The notes below the pieces were generated by a model that was not told the origin of the DNA, did not search any database, and was given only the letters and a program-made list of their open reading frames with translations. From Porticoccaceae bacterium (GTDB taxonomy: Bacteria > Pseudomonadota > Gammaproteobacteria > Pseudomonadales > Porticoccaceae), in assembly GCA_018664075.1 (NCBI GenBank), contig JABJOY010000043.1, forward strand, positions 1 through 42,658: a DNA stretch of 42,658 nucleotides, given 5' to 3'. Positions 1 through 8,705 of this stretch are shown piece by piece. Positions within the stretch are counted from its first letter, which is position 1; each line of letters opens with the position of its first letter. Position numbers and translations under genes: made by a program.

Positions 1-1
1 C

Positions 2-1873
2 GGCGCGCTGCCACCAGCCCAGGGCCAACATTGCTGGCAACTCACAACCCACGGCAAAGGCTTGGGTGCGGACTCATTAAAACAGGCGCGCAGACAGCGG
101 GCACTGGTAGATTTAATCCAGGATCAGGGGCCAGCGGTTGCCGAAGATCTGATTCTGGACACTTTCTCCAGGGCCATTATTAAACAGCTTGAGCAAAAAC
201 AGCTGATCGAACCAATCTTTGTCAGCTCCCCGCCATCGGCGGTCAGCAACCTGCTCAAACAGGATCATTTGCCCCTGTACCAATCCCAGCAGGGGGCCAT
301 GGACCAGATTGAGCATCATGGCTTTAACAGCTATCTGCTGGACGGCGTCACTGGCAGCGGCAAGACAGAAATTTACCTGCAGAGCATTGAAAAAATATTG
401 CGCTATGACCGCCAGGCACTGGTGTTAATTCCCGAGATCAGCCTTACCCCCCAGACTGAAAAACGCTTTCGCGATCGCTTTAATGTGCCCATGGTCACAT
501 TGCACTCAGGGCTCAGTGACCGGCAGCGGCTGGACGCCTGGATGCAGGCCAAAACCGGTCAGGCGAGAATTATTATGGGAACCAGATCTGCCATATTTAC
601 TCCTCTGCAATCTCCAGGTTTAATTATTCTCGATGAAGAGCATGACCAGTCCTACAAACAGCAGGAAGGGTTTCGCTACTCAGCCCGGGATCTCGCCGTG
701 ATCCGTGCCCATCAGGAAAATATTCCGATTATTCTTGGCTCGGCAACACCATCACTTGAATCACTAAATAACTGTGACAACCAGCGCTATAAACATCTGG
801 TGCTGAGCACCAGAGCAGGCAGTGCAGTGCAACCGGACTGGCGCATCGTCGACCTCAAAGCAGAGCGGGTGGAATCCGGTTTAGCCCCGTCAACCATGGC
901 GGCTATAGGCACAGCACTCAGCAACAAACAACAGGCTCTGGTATTCCTCAACCGACGGGGTTTTGCCCCAGCAATGCTGTGCCATCAATGTGGCTGGAGT
1001 GCGGAATGTAACCAGTGCGACTCCAGACTTACGGTACACCGCGCTCGCCACCGTTTGATCTGCCATCATTGTGACTTTCAGCAACGCATTCCTCAGCAAT
1101 GCCCAAGCTGCCAGAGTCAGCAACTGATCCCGGTTGGCGAAGGCACAGAGCGCAGCGAGGCATTTCTGCAGCAGAGCTTTCCCGACAGCCAAGTGATCAG
1201 AGTTGACCGCGACAGCACCAGACGCAAAGGTGCTATGCAGGCAGTGTTTGATAAGGTGAACAGTGGCGAACCCTGCATTCTTGTGGGCACCCAGATGCTG
1301 GCCAAAGGTCATCATTTTGCCAATGTTAGTCTGGTGGCTGTGCTGGATGCTGACAGCGGTCTGTTTAGCCCGGACTTTCGCGGCCACGAGCGCATGGGGC
1401 AGTTGCTGACCCAGGTCGCCGGGCGCAGCGGTCGCGGTGAGATCCGCGGCCAGGTATTTATTCAAACCCATCAGCCAGAGCATCCGCTGCTGGAGCTGCT
1501 GATGACCCATGGCTATGGAGACTTTGCCAGACAGCTACTAAGCCAGCGCCAGCTCAGCCAGCTACCGCCCTTCAGGCATATGGCCCTGATTCGCGCTGAA
1601 TCAAATCGCCCCGATCAGGCAGAAAAATTTCTCCGCCTGGCCCGTCAGCTGGCGGAACAGCTCCGTGCACCCAGCCCTGACCTTGCCTATCTTGGACCCC
1701 TGCCAGCAATGATGGAAAAACGCGCCGGTCGCTTTCGCTATGTGCTGCAGATTGATGCTGAACAGCGCGCCGGGCTGCAGCACCTGATCGCCCAACTCGG
1801 GCCACAGCTGGAAAATCATCGAGACAGCCGACGACTGCGCTGGTCAATTGATATAGACCCCCAGGAACTATAA
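2..1873 (+). CDS. priA: Primosomal replication restart helicase PriA (5' end missing)
   Basis: PriA is the DNA helicase that recognises stalled forks and reloads the replisome. The reading frame is open from base 2, so the N-terminal DNA-binding part lies outside the window; the TTG at 62 is an internal Leu, not a start. Visible in order: the end of the winged-helix region, a Walker A motif GVTGSGKTE (about nt 347-373), a DEEH Walker B box (about nt 632-643), the zinc-binding insertion with eight cysteines in CxxC pairs (about nt 980-1130), the helicase motif GTQMLAKGHH and motif VI QVAGRSGRG. Every motif looks intact and the frame is uninterrupted to TAA at 1873. The SPOR gene downstream on the same strand is a common gammaproteobacterial arrangement. 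Very sure. Confidence 0.97.
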   Translation, partial: GALPPAQGQHCWQLTTHGKGLGADSLKQARRQRALVDLIQDQGPAVAEDLILDTFSRAIIKQLEQKQLIEPIFVSSPPSAVSNLLKQDHLPLYQSQQGAMDQIEHHGFNSYLLDGVTGSGKTEIYLQSIEKILRYDRQALVLIPEISLTPQTEKRFRDRFNVPMVTLHSGLSDRQRLDAWMQAKTGQARIIMGTRSAIFTPLQSPGLIILDEEHDQSYKQQEGFRYSARDLAVIRAHQENIPIILGSATPSLESLNNCDNQRYKHLVLSTRAGSAVQPDWRIVDLKAERVESGLAPSTMAAIGTALSNKQQALVFLNRRGFAPAMLCHQCGWSAECNQCDSRLTVHRARHRLICHHCDFQQRIPQQCPSCQSQQLIPVGEGTERSEAFLQQSFPDSQVIRVDRDSTRRKGAMQAVFDKVNSGEPCILVGTQMLAKGHHFANVSLVAVLDADSGLFSPDFRGHERMGQLLTQVAGRSGRGEIRGQVFIQTHQPEHPLLELLMTHGYGDFARQLLSQRQLSQLPPFRHMALIRAESNRPDQAEKFLRLARQLAEQLRAPSPDLAYLGPLPAMMEKRAGRFRYVLQIDAEQRAGLQHLIAQLGPQLENHRDSRRLRWSIDIDPQEL

Positions 1874-1986
1874 CCGCAAAACAGACGACTTTATTTTGCC
1901 TAAAAGTTGTGATTTCACCTACAATCACGGCTGTACGCAGGACAGTGCAAAAAATCGTTCAAGGCAAAAATGACTCAAGGCTAACT

Positions 1987-2532
1987 ATGGCTCAAGGCTA
2001 TTCAAGAAAATCCGGCAATCCCTCGGGGCAGAAAAAACCAGTGCAACAAAGTTCATCCCTGGGGCCATTTCTCGCCGGTCTGGTAATAGGTGGCCTGGGC
2101 GTACAGTTTGGCCCAATGCTGTTGGAAAAAAACCCCGACAGCTCCATCAAACAATCAATTACAACTGCAGCCGAAGGTGCCAAAGCTCCAAGCCTGACCT
2201 TCACCTTTGATGATGTGTTTAAAACGTCAGAGGTCATTATCTCCAAGGACGAACTGGTGGTGGATAAAAAAGCTGCCCCGGACGAAGACTCCAACTATCT
2301 TTTGCAAATTGGCTCATTCCGAAGTAAAAGTGATGCAGAGAGCCTGCGGGGACAGGTGACATTGTTAAATCTGTCCGCCAATATCGAAACCTTTGTCAAC
2401 AATTCAGGGGAACAGTGGCACCGGGTTCTGGTCGGGCCATTTGCCAACAGTTCAAAGAAGGCCTCTGCTCAAGCCCGGCTTGCGGAAAACCGTATCAACT
2501 CATTATTGATCCAGCGCAAAATTCAAAGATAA
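1987..2532 (+). CDS. SPOR-domain, FtsN-like cell division protein
   Basis: Predicted bitopic inner-membrane protein of 181 residues. A short basic cytoplasmic tail (MAQGYSRKSG) is followed by a membrane helix at about residues 25-44, a linker, and a C-terminal SPOR domain at about 102-178 (YLLQIGSF near its start, HRVLVGPF in the second half). SPOR domains bind denuded septal peptidoglycan, and FtsN activates septal synthesis. A GTG at 1909 would give a longer form, but the ATG at 1987 has an AAGG-type Shine-Dalgarno about 7 nt upstream and gives the classic FtsN-like N-terminus, so I chose it. It sits 113 nt after priA. At about 180 residues it is shorter than E. coli FtsN. Its stop overlaps the convergent ligase gene by 10 nt. 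Confidence 0.88.
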   Translation: MAQGYSRKSGNPSGQKKPVQQSSSLGPFLAGLVIGGLGVQFGPMLLEKNPDSSIKQSITTAAEGAKAPSLTFTFDDVFKTSEVIISKDELVVDKKAAPDEDSNYLLQIGSFRSKSDAESLRGQVTLLNLSANIETFVNNSGEQWHRVLVGPFANSSKKASAQARLAENRINSLLIQRKIQR

Positions 2533-3869
2533 GCGTCGTATTCCATGGCTGTAACACGGCTGTCAAACTCCTGTTTTTCCATACGCTTGCTCAGGGAAAA
2601 ATTGCGCTGTAGTTCTGTGCCGAGATATTCCCGGATAAAGGCCGACTGCTCAAACTGGGTAATTGCGTCATTCCAGAAATGGGGCAGTTCAGGGGCTATA
2701 TCACCAGCATCCCCCTCCACTGCCGCCGGAGCCACCAGCTTGTTCTCAATACCGTAAAGGGCCCCGGCCAGCATAGTAGCGACGGTTAGATAGATATTGG
2801 CATCAGCACCCGCCACGCGGTGTTCAATGCGTCTGGCACTGTGATCACCCCCGGGGATGCGAATTGCTGTAGTGCGATTTTCAAAACCCCAGTTAGGTGC
2901 CAGTGGCGCATAGCAGCCCGGCACCATGCGCCGGTAAGAATTTATATTGGGAGCAAAAATAGCCATGCTGTCGGCCATGGTCGCCAGACAACCAGCCACA
3001 GCCTGATTAAGTAATTCCGAGCCCTGTTCTGTATTGTTGTCAAACAGATTATTGCCCTGATCATCCATCAGACTGAAGTGAACATGCATGCCATTGCCCA
3101 CCTGCTCGGCAAATGGCTTGGCCATAAATGAGGCCAGCTTGTTGTGGTTGCGAGCCACATTGCGAATCGCCCGCTTAAGCATACTGCCCTGGTCACAGGC
3201 GCGCAGCGCACAGTCCTGATGGTACAGATTAATCTCAAACTGCGAAGGCCCAAACTCAGAGATAAGGCTATCCACTGGTAGGCCCTGCTTCTTTGCAGCG
3301 GCAGAAATGGCATCCAGCAATGGCGCAGTCTCGCGCATGGCATCAATACCATAGGTATGGCCGCCCATAGCGGGAGTGCCATCCAGTGCTTTCTGGCTGT
3401 GCTGGGGGACGCCAAATTTATCTCGATCCAGCTCCAGTAGATGAAACTCCATCTCGCTGGCTACCACTGGCGTCAGACCGAGCTTTTTAAAGCGCGCCAA
3501 CACAGTTTCCAGCACCACTCTGCAGTCACCGAGATATTGATTGTCACCACTGAAGTCGCCCATGGAAACCACAATCTGGCCCGTCGGTCGCTCAGCCCAG
3601 GGCACTGGCGCCAGAGTTTCGGCATGGGGCATACAGACCCCATCTGTATCGCCAGTCTCGGCCACCAGCACCTCCAGATCACGACCCCAGCTATCCAGAG
3701 AACAGCTGCTCTGGGGCATTTTGTAACCGCCCTTAAAGAGCTTGTCAATCTGCTCACGGGGCAGCCATTTGCCGCGCTGGATACCATTGAGGTCATGGAG
3801 AATAACTTCGAAAATTTCAATCTCTGGATTGCTGTGCAAAAAAGCTTCTAGCTGCTGCGCCTGAATCAT
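2523..3869 (-). CDS. Glutamine synthetase family protein, gamma-glutamylpolyamine synthetase-like
   Basis: 448 residues with a complete glutamine synthetase fold. Visible are a beta-grasp N-terminal part containing DLNGIQRGKWLP, the metal-binding SEMEFHLLELD segment, the GNGMHVHFSL motif, and the NWGFENRTTAIRIPGG / RRIEHRVAGADANIYL region that binds ATP and glutamate. The N-terminus and the GMHVHFS variant fit the PuuA/PauA/GlnA-like group that joins glutamate to putrescine, cadaverine or related amines, rather than ammonia-assimilating GlnA. No other Puu-type genes are adjacent, but an aminotransferase and a PLP decarboxylase of polyamine type lie 5-10 kb away. A GGA-type ribosome site precedes the ATG. 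Substrate is inferred; the family is certain. Confidence 0.88.
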   Translation of the reverse strand: MIQAQQLEAFLHSNPEIEIFEVILHDLNGIQRGKWLPREQIDKLFKGGYKMPQSSCSLDSWGRDLEVLVAETGDTDGVCMPHAETLAPVPWAERPTGQIVVSMGDFSGDNQYLGDCRVVLETVLARFKKLGLTPVVASEMEFHLLELDRDKFGVPQHSQKALDGTPAMGGHTYGIDAMRETAPLLDAISAAAKKQGLPVDSLISEFGPSQFEINLYHQDCALRACDQGSMLKRAIRNVARNHNKLASFMAKPFAEQVGNGMHVHFSLMDDQGNNLFDNNTEQGSELLNQAVAGCLATMADSMAIFAPNINSYRRMVPGCYAPLAPNWGFENRTTAIRIPGGDHSARRIEHRVAGADANIYLTVATMLAGALYGIENKLVAPAAVEGDAGDIAPELPHFWNDAITQFEQSAFIREYLGTELQRNFSLSKRMEKQEFDSRVTAMEYDAYL

Positions 3870-3983
3870 GATCGTTCCATTTTTTGACTGAGTGGCAATT
3901 ATCGCACCTTACCCCTGAACTAGGCAGTACTCTATAGGGCTATGCTACCCCTAGAGGGTATTCCGACCATCGGCCCCGGGAAT

Positions 3984-5960
3984 CTAGGTTTCCGCCAAAT
4001 CTCCCAGTGCTGTTTTTAATGGCTGTAAATGGGCATCAAAATGCTTCCAGTATGCCAGGGCAGATTTATAGATTGGTTGGCGCACCTGTTCAGAACTAGC
4101 GGTATTCACTGCCCGCTCCGTCTCGTGAAAGCGCAGACATTGCTGCTCCATAGGCAGACCGCAATAGTCCAGCAGCTGTTGAACATTGTCCTCGAGATTA
4201 TCCACCACATTTTCATAGTGCACAGAATAGATCTTGTGGGGAAAGACCTGCTGCCAATGAGCCATCAAACGATGGTAATCTCGGTAGTAACGGCCCAGAT
4301 CCTCGAGGTCATAGGTAAAGTGCTGCCCCTCTGCCCACAGCTGTTTAAAACAGCCAAAACAGTTATCTATAGGGTTGCGCACTGTATTAATAATCTTGGC
4401 ATTGGGCATGGCCAGCAGTATCAGACCGACATAGATAAAGTTGTTGGGCAGCTTGTCGATAAAAAATGGGGCCTCGGTCTGGCGATGACGCTGGGCCTGT
4501 TTCAAAAACTGCTCACCAATGGAATGCCAGTGCTGCCGGGTCAATTCAGCAGCACCCTGGGGATAGGCAGCCGAGGACATCTTGTTGGGTGGGCGATGAA
4601 GTCGATTGGCCAGCCAGCTGATATAGGGCAGTTCTCTGGTGCCTTCTACCTGGGAGTGGGAGGCCAGTATCTGTTCCTGCAATGTGGAGCCAGAGCGGGG
4701 TAAACCAAGAATGAAAACGGGAGACTGATCCTCAACCCCGGAACCCTGATTAGCCGCAATAAACTCAGGGCTAAACACCTCAATAATATTGTCCACCAGC
4801 GCAGAAAAATTATCCGCACTCCAGTTTACCAATGTCTTCTGTACAGTATTGCCCGCCTGATAACAGACAAAAGCCTCATTCCAGTCCTTGCGATGTTCAT
4901 AGGCCTTGCCCAGAGCATAGTTAAAATAAACCCGGTTTTTATCGCTGAGGTCGTCCGCTGCCAGTGCTGCCTTAAAGCCGGCCACTTCATCATCGCTGAA
5001 CCTGTAGGTTTTAAGATTCGACAATGACCAGGCCGCCTCGGCGTATTGTCCATCCAGTGCTATACAGCGCTGATAAATCTCGATGGCCTCCTGCTGCCGC
5101 CCCAGAGTTTTCAGCGCTGTGGCCTTTTGCGACAGTGCGGAAACCTTATCCGGGCTATTCGCCAACACCAGATCATATTGCTCCAGGGCGTCGGCAAAGC
5201 GATTGTCCTTGGAGTAAATATCTCCCAGCAACATTAGCGCCTCGGGCTTTTCGGCATCTATATTCAGCACATATTGTACAGCCTCTTCAGCCTCTACCAG
5301 CTGATCCTGGCGGGACAGCGCCGCCCCCAGCCGCAACCACCATTTTGACTGCTCGGGCATTTTTCGTATTAGCGATCTGGCCAGCTCTTCAGCCCAGCGG
5401 GCGCGACCTGTCTCCAGTGCCCGTTCTATCATCAGCTCTTTGGCACCTGCATTGTCCTCGTCCTCTGCCAATATTTTCTTGCACAGCTCCTCACAGGCAA
5501 CCCAGTCTCCGGCTTTTGCCAGAGTCCCTGCCTCCATAACATTGTCTCTGGTTTTTTCGCGCTGGCGATTGACTGTCTCAATATCCGCCAACTGCTTTGC
5601 ACTACCCCGGGTTTGCAAAAGCTTTTCCAGCAGCCTGCTCGGGCCCTTTAGTTTGCTGTCCAGCTGGATGGCCCGGCGCAGGGATTTTTCACAGGATTCA
5701 TATTGCTCCAGAGCAAACTGCACCTTGCCCAGATCAGACCAGGCATGGGCAAAATCAGGGGCGATGGCGATAGCAGCTTCAAACCCGGCGGCCGCGGCAT
5801 CCAGATCACCACGGCGCTCAGATACCTGTCCACGCAGGCGCAGGGTATTTACCTCCCGGGAATTAAGCGCCAGCAGACGCTCGCAAATCTGTTCACAGCG
5901 ATCCAGATCGTTTTTGCGCAAGGCGTCCAGCGCTTGAAAAAACTGCTGTTGGGGATCCAT
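3984..5960 (-). CDS. TPR-repeat protein fused to a sulfotransferase domain
   Basis: 658 residues. The first ~380 are helical TPR-type repeats (for example PDFAHAWSDLGKVQFALEQY near 68-87 and EALMLLGDIYSKDNRFADAL near 240-259). The C-terminal ~245 residues form a PAPS-dependent sulfotransferase domain: the 5'-phosphosulfate loop LGLPRSGST at 419-426 and the later 3'-phosphate motif VRNPIDNCFGCF. The fusion resembles bacterial tyrosylprotein-sulfotransferase-like proteins, in which the TPR part probably binds the acceptor. No signal peptide is visible, so it looks cytosolic. The acceptor (protein, glycan or small molecule) cannot be told from sequence. It lies downstream of the TonB receptor on the same strand but is separated from it by a strong terminator at 5996-6020, so it is probably transcribed separately. 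Confidence 0.9.
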   Translation of the reverse strand: MDPQQQFFQALDALRKNDLDRCEQICERLLALNSREVNTLRLRGQVSERRGDLDAAAAGFEAAIAIAPDFAHAWSDLGKVQFALEQYESCEKSLRRAIQLDSKLKGPSRLLEKLLQTRGSAKQLADIETVNRQREKTRDNVMEAGTLAKAGDWVACEELCKKILAEDEDNAGAKELMIERALETGRARWAEELARSLIRKMPEQSKWWLRLGAALSRQDQLVEAEEAVQYVLNIDAEKPEALMLLGDIYSKDNRFADALEQYDLVLANSPDKVSALSQKATALKTLGRQQEAIEIYQRCIALDGQYAEAAWSLSNLKTYRFSDDEVAGFKAALAADDLSDKNRVYFNYALGKAYEHRKDWNEAFVCYQAGNTVQKTLVNWSADNFSALVDNIIEVFSPEFIAANQGSGVEDQSPVFILGLPRSGSTLQEQILASHSQVEGTRELPYISWLANRLHRPPNKMSSAAYPQGAAELTRQHWHSIGEQFLKQAQRHRQTEAPFFIDKLPNNFIYVGLILLAMPNAKIINTVRNPIDNCFGCFKQLWAEGQHFTYDLEDLGRYYRDYHRLMAHWQQVFPHKIYSVHYENVVDNLEDNVQQLLDYCGLPMEQQCLRFHETERAVNTASSEQVRQPIYKSALAYWKHFDAHLQPLKTALGDLAET

Positions 5961-5995
5961 AGTCTCAACCAGATAATTTTTGCTAGTCTACAAAA

Positions 5996-6020
5996 AAAGA
6001 GCCGACATTGTCGGCTCTTT
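5996..6020. terminator. Rho-independent terminator downstream of the TonB receptor
   Basis: A 10-bp perfect stem (AAAGAGCCGA with TCGGCTCTTT, 5-nt spacer CATTG that can add one more C-G pair) is flanked by an A run at 5992-5998 and a T run at 6018-6022, so it can work on either strand. It lies just past the stop of the - strand TonB receptor (6056) and before the start of the TPR-sulfotransferase (5960), separating these two co-directional genes. Confidence 0.9.
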
Positions 6021-6055
6021 TTCGGTTACAGCAATTTACCTTTTAACGCAGCGGC

Positions 6056-8401
6056 CTAGAACTTCCAGCCTATATCAACACCTACTCTGCGCGGCTCGGA
6101 GAAGCCAAAGTAATGGGCACCAATATTGCTCTCTGCACCGGCCACCCCTTTATAATGGAACTCATCGGTAAGGTTATTCACCCACAGAGTCACTGACCAG
6201 TCTTCGATGCTGTCGTAGCCAACGCGCAGGTTAGTAGTAGTAAAACCATCAGTCATCAGTGGGTCTTTATCAAAGGCACCAAAGGCAACACCCTCTTGCT
6301 GATGGAAGGTCTCCACGGTAAAGGCCAATTCGCCACTGTCCATTGGAACTGTGTAGGTAGCTACCAGAGCGCCGCTGAAGTCAATGGTTCCGGGGATCTG
6401 CGCACCTTTACAGTCCGCTGGATCACAGAAGCCTTCAGTTGGCTTGGTCAACTCGGTATCGGCCCAAGACAGTCCCAGATAGATATCCAGATTATCAGTG
6501 GGCAGAATGCGCATATCCAGCTCCACACCAGAACCTTCTGCATCGCCCACATTGGCCACACTGTAGCGCGAACCTACGTAGTATCCGGACTGCATGCCGT
6601 CAAACTCATAGCTGTAGATACTGGCATTGACCTGCATCTGACCATCCCAGAACTGGCCCTTTAAGCCCAGCTCAATATTGGCCACTTCTTCCTTATCGAA
6701 GTCCTCCGGGGTACCGCCGAGCTCAACTGCATCTTCGCCATCAATATCATCGATATCCACATCATCCGGGAACAGCACAAAGAAGGTATTAAAGCCACCG
6801 GCCTTGTAGCCCGTTGAGTAACTCAGGTAGGTGGAGACCTCATCGCTGAGCTGATAGTTCAATGCCGCACGGACTGATGTATTGGTCCACTGGTCATCGC
6901 CGCGGATAAAATCTGAAGAGAAAAACGGGAACGAGTACCACAGATAGTTGCGATCATCGCCGCCAAATTTCTGGCCAAAATCACGGTTATCTTCGGTGTA
7001 ACGAGCACCCAGACTCAGATCCAGATCGTCCGCCAAACGCCAGGTAGCATCACCATAAACACCCCAGCCATCGTATTCTGCATCAATATCCACAGAGTCG
7101 TTGCGGGTGCCTACACCTGGTCCATAGCTTTCATAGCCGTTGTACTCGTAATAGGTGGCACAGTCAGTGACCTCGGAGGTGAAGTATTCCGCATCAAACT
7201 CATCACCATTTTCAGCAGCGTATCCAGCGGTATAGTAGGCACCATAGGTGACACACATGGTGTCTTCGTCATAGGTCTGATCAAAGCGGGTTTTAATATC
7301 TTCCTGGTACCAAGAAGCACCAACAAACCAGCTTACATCGTCAGTCTCTTTGTTGAGGCGAAATTCCTGACTCATGTAGTCCTGCTTCTGAGTCTGCCCA
7401 TAATTAAAGATAAACTGATCTTCACCATCAAAATCTTCAAAGTATTTATAGTTGTGACCACGCAGGCCAGTAATAGATGTCAGGCTATAGTCGTCACCTA
7501 AATCAACCTCAACATTGAGAGTGGCACCCCAGATATTGCCTTTATCAATCAACCGGTCTGAGGCTACATCTGAACTGAACTCCCGCTCACCGGCGTCAGT
7601 GCTAAACCATGGCAAGCCAGTGTCATCCGCATCAAACACCTGATAGACAGTAGGTGGTCCCTGGCGATCTTCGTATTCCAGCATCAGGGTCGCTGCCACA
7701 GTATCGTTGTCGTAAGCCAGGGTATAACGGGCGGCCAGATTCTCTACCTCACCCACCTGCTTGCCATCATTGATATTGGTAACCCAGCCGTCTTTTTGCT
7801 GCATATGGATAGCGGTTCTACTGCTCCACTGATCATTGATCGGCATATTGATCACACCGGTAAACTCAGCGTAACCGTCTTCGCCCAGACCAATGTCCAA
7901 TGAACCAGACTGCTCGTCTGTGGGCTTGGCCGTGGTAATTGAGATTGCGCCAGCTGAGGCATTACGACCAAACAATGTGCCCTGGGGACCTTTAACCACC
8001 TCTACAAGCTCAATATCAAAGAAGCTGGACAATGCTCCACCGGTGCGGCCCAGATAGATGCCATCCTGATAAACACCGATGGAAGGCTCTGCACCAACAC
8101 CAAAGTCATTGGTACTGATGCCGCGAACATTCATCGAATCAAGGAAGGAATCATCTGTATCACCAGAGACACCAGGGGTTAACAGCGCCATCGCTTTGGC
8201 GTCAGAGATCTGCGCTTTTTCGATAAAACTGCCAGTAAATGCAGAAACGGAAATTGGCACATCCTGCAGTGACTGAGCACGCTTTTGCGTAGTCACTATC
8301 ACTTCTTCAATCTGCGCCGCCGAGACAAGCCCGGCATTGAGGCTCGCTGCAGCCACTGCTGCAGAGAGTAATGTTTTACGTACTAGTCGGTCTGAATTCA
8401 T
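6056..8401 (-). CDS. TonB-dependent outer-membrane receptor
   Basis: 781 residues. A signal peptide ends at about VSAA-Q (cleavage near 29), followed immediately by a TonB box EEVIVTT at 32-38, a plug domain (PISVSAF, MNVRGIS, VEVVKGPQGTLFGRNASAGAI) and a 22-strand-type barrel ending in ...DIGWKF with the terminal aromatic residue that outer-membrane proteins need. It imports a large or scarce ligand using proton motive force relayed through TonB/ExbBD. The plug type is the one common in marine gammaproteobacteria and sphingomonads; the ligand cannot be assigned. The barrel is very acidic, and one loop region near residues 385-435 is rich in Tyr, Glu and Asp and carries two Cys. The ATG has a strong GGGGGAA ribosome site. 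Transcribed divergently from the aminotransferase operon. Confidence 0.94.
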   Translation of the reverse strand: MNSDRLVRKTLLSAAVAAASLNAGLVSAAQIEEVIVTTQKRAQSLQDVPISVSAFTGSFIEKAQISDAKAMALLTPGVSGDTDDSFLDSMNVRGISTNDFGVGAEPSIGVYQDGIYLGRTGGALSSFFDIELVEVVKGPQGTLFGRNASAGAISITTAKPTDEQSGSLDIGLGEDGYAEFTGVINMPINDQWSSRTAIHMQQKDGWVTNINDGKQVGEVENLAARYTLAYDNDTVAATLMLEYEDRQGPPTVYQVFDADDTGLPWFSTDAGEREFSSDVASDRLIDKGNIWGATLNVEVDLGDDYSLTSITGLRGHNYKYFEDFDGEDQFIFNYGQTQKQDYMSQEFRLNKETDDVSWFVGASWYQEDIKTRFDQTYDEDTMCVTYGAYYTAGYAAENGDEFDAEYFTSEVTDCATYYEYNGYESYGPGVGTRNDSVDIDAEYDGWGVYGDATWRLADDLDLSLGARYTEDNRDFGQKFGGDDRNYLWYSFPFFSSDFIRGDDQWTNTSVRAALNYQLSDEVSTYLSYSTGYKAGGFNTFFVLFPDDVDIDDIDGEDAVELGGTPEDFDKEEVANIELGLKGQFWDGQMQVNASIYSYEFDGMQSGYYVGSRYSVANVGDAEGSGVELDMRILPTDNLDIYLGLSWADTELTKPTEGFCDPADCKGAQIPGTIDFSGALVATYTVPMDSGELAFTVETFHQQEGVAFGAFDKDPLMTDGFTTTNLRVGYDSIEDWSVTLWVNNLTDEFHYKGVAGAESNIGAHYFGFSEPRRVGVDIGWKF

Positions 8402-8548
8402 AATTCCCCCAAAGAGTTTGGTTAAGAGAGTTTAATTGACAACAATATCCTAATTCATGGCTGCTATTTCTTGAATGCAACAGCTCCGGTACCACGGGAT
8501 TCTATCCCTACTAAAAATAATTACCTACTTCTTTTTACAAGCTTTTCT

Positions 8549-8656
8549 AATTTCCTACCCAGAAATTGCACAACCCATTTGGGTACATGACTATGGGGGT
8601 TTTATATGTTGAGATAATCGCCAATAACGGCCTTGTAAAATATACCCTTTTTGGGT
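8549..8656. promoter_or_regulatory. Cluster of three inverted repeats in the divergent control region
   Basis: The 304-bp gap between the TonB receptor and the aminotransferase holds three short inverted repeats: AATTTC-N7-GAAATT at 8549-8567, ACCCATTTGGGT at 8573-8584, and ACCC-N5-GGGT at 8644-8656. The last two share the ACCC/GGGT arms and are about 71 bp apart, which suggests paired sites for a dimeric regulator. No convincing -35/-10 pair could be placed. Nothing else is seen in the gap. The symmetry is directly visible; the operator role is inferred. Confidence 0.35.
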
Positions 8657-8705
8657 GGCATCAAAGAACAGCTGCCCCCAAACTTGCCAACCGCCAGGAC
8701 TCAAA

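Noticed and set aside
890-1510. 206-codon open frame antisense to priA
   Set aside because: Shadow of the zinc and helicase region of priA; no recognisable domain and no ribosome site.
3930-3956. Imperfect hairpin (CTCTA/TAGAG arms) between the ligase and TPR-sulfotransferase genes
   Set aside because: Mismatched stem and no T run on the strand of these genes; no support for a terminator or regulatory RNA.
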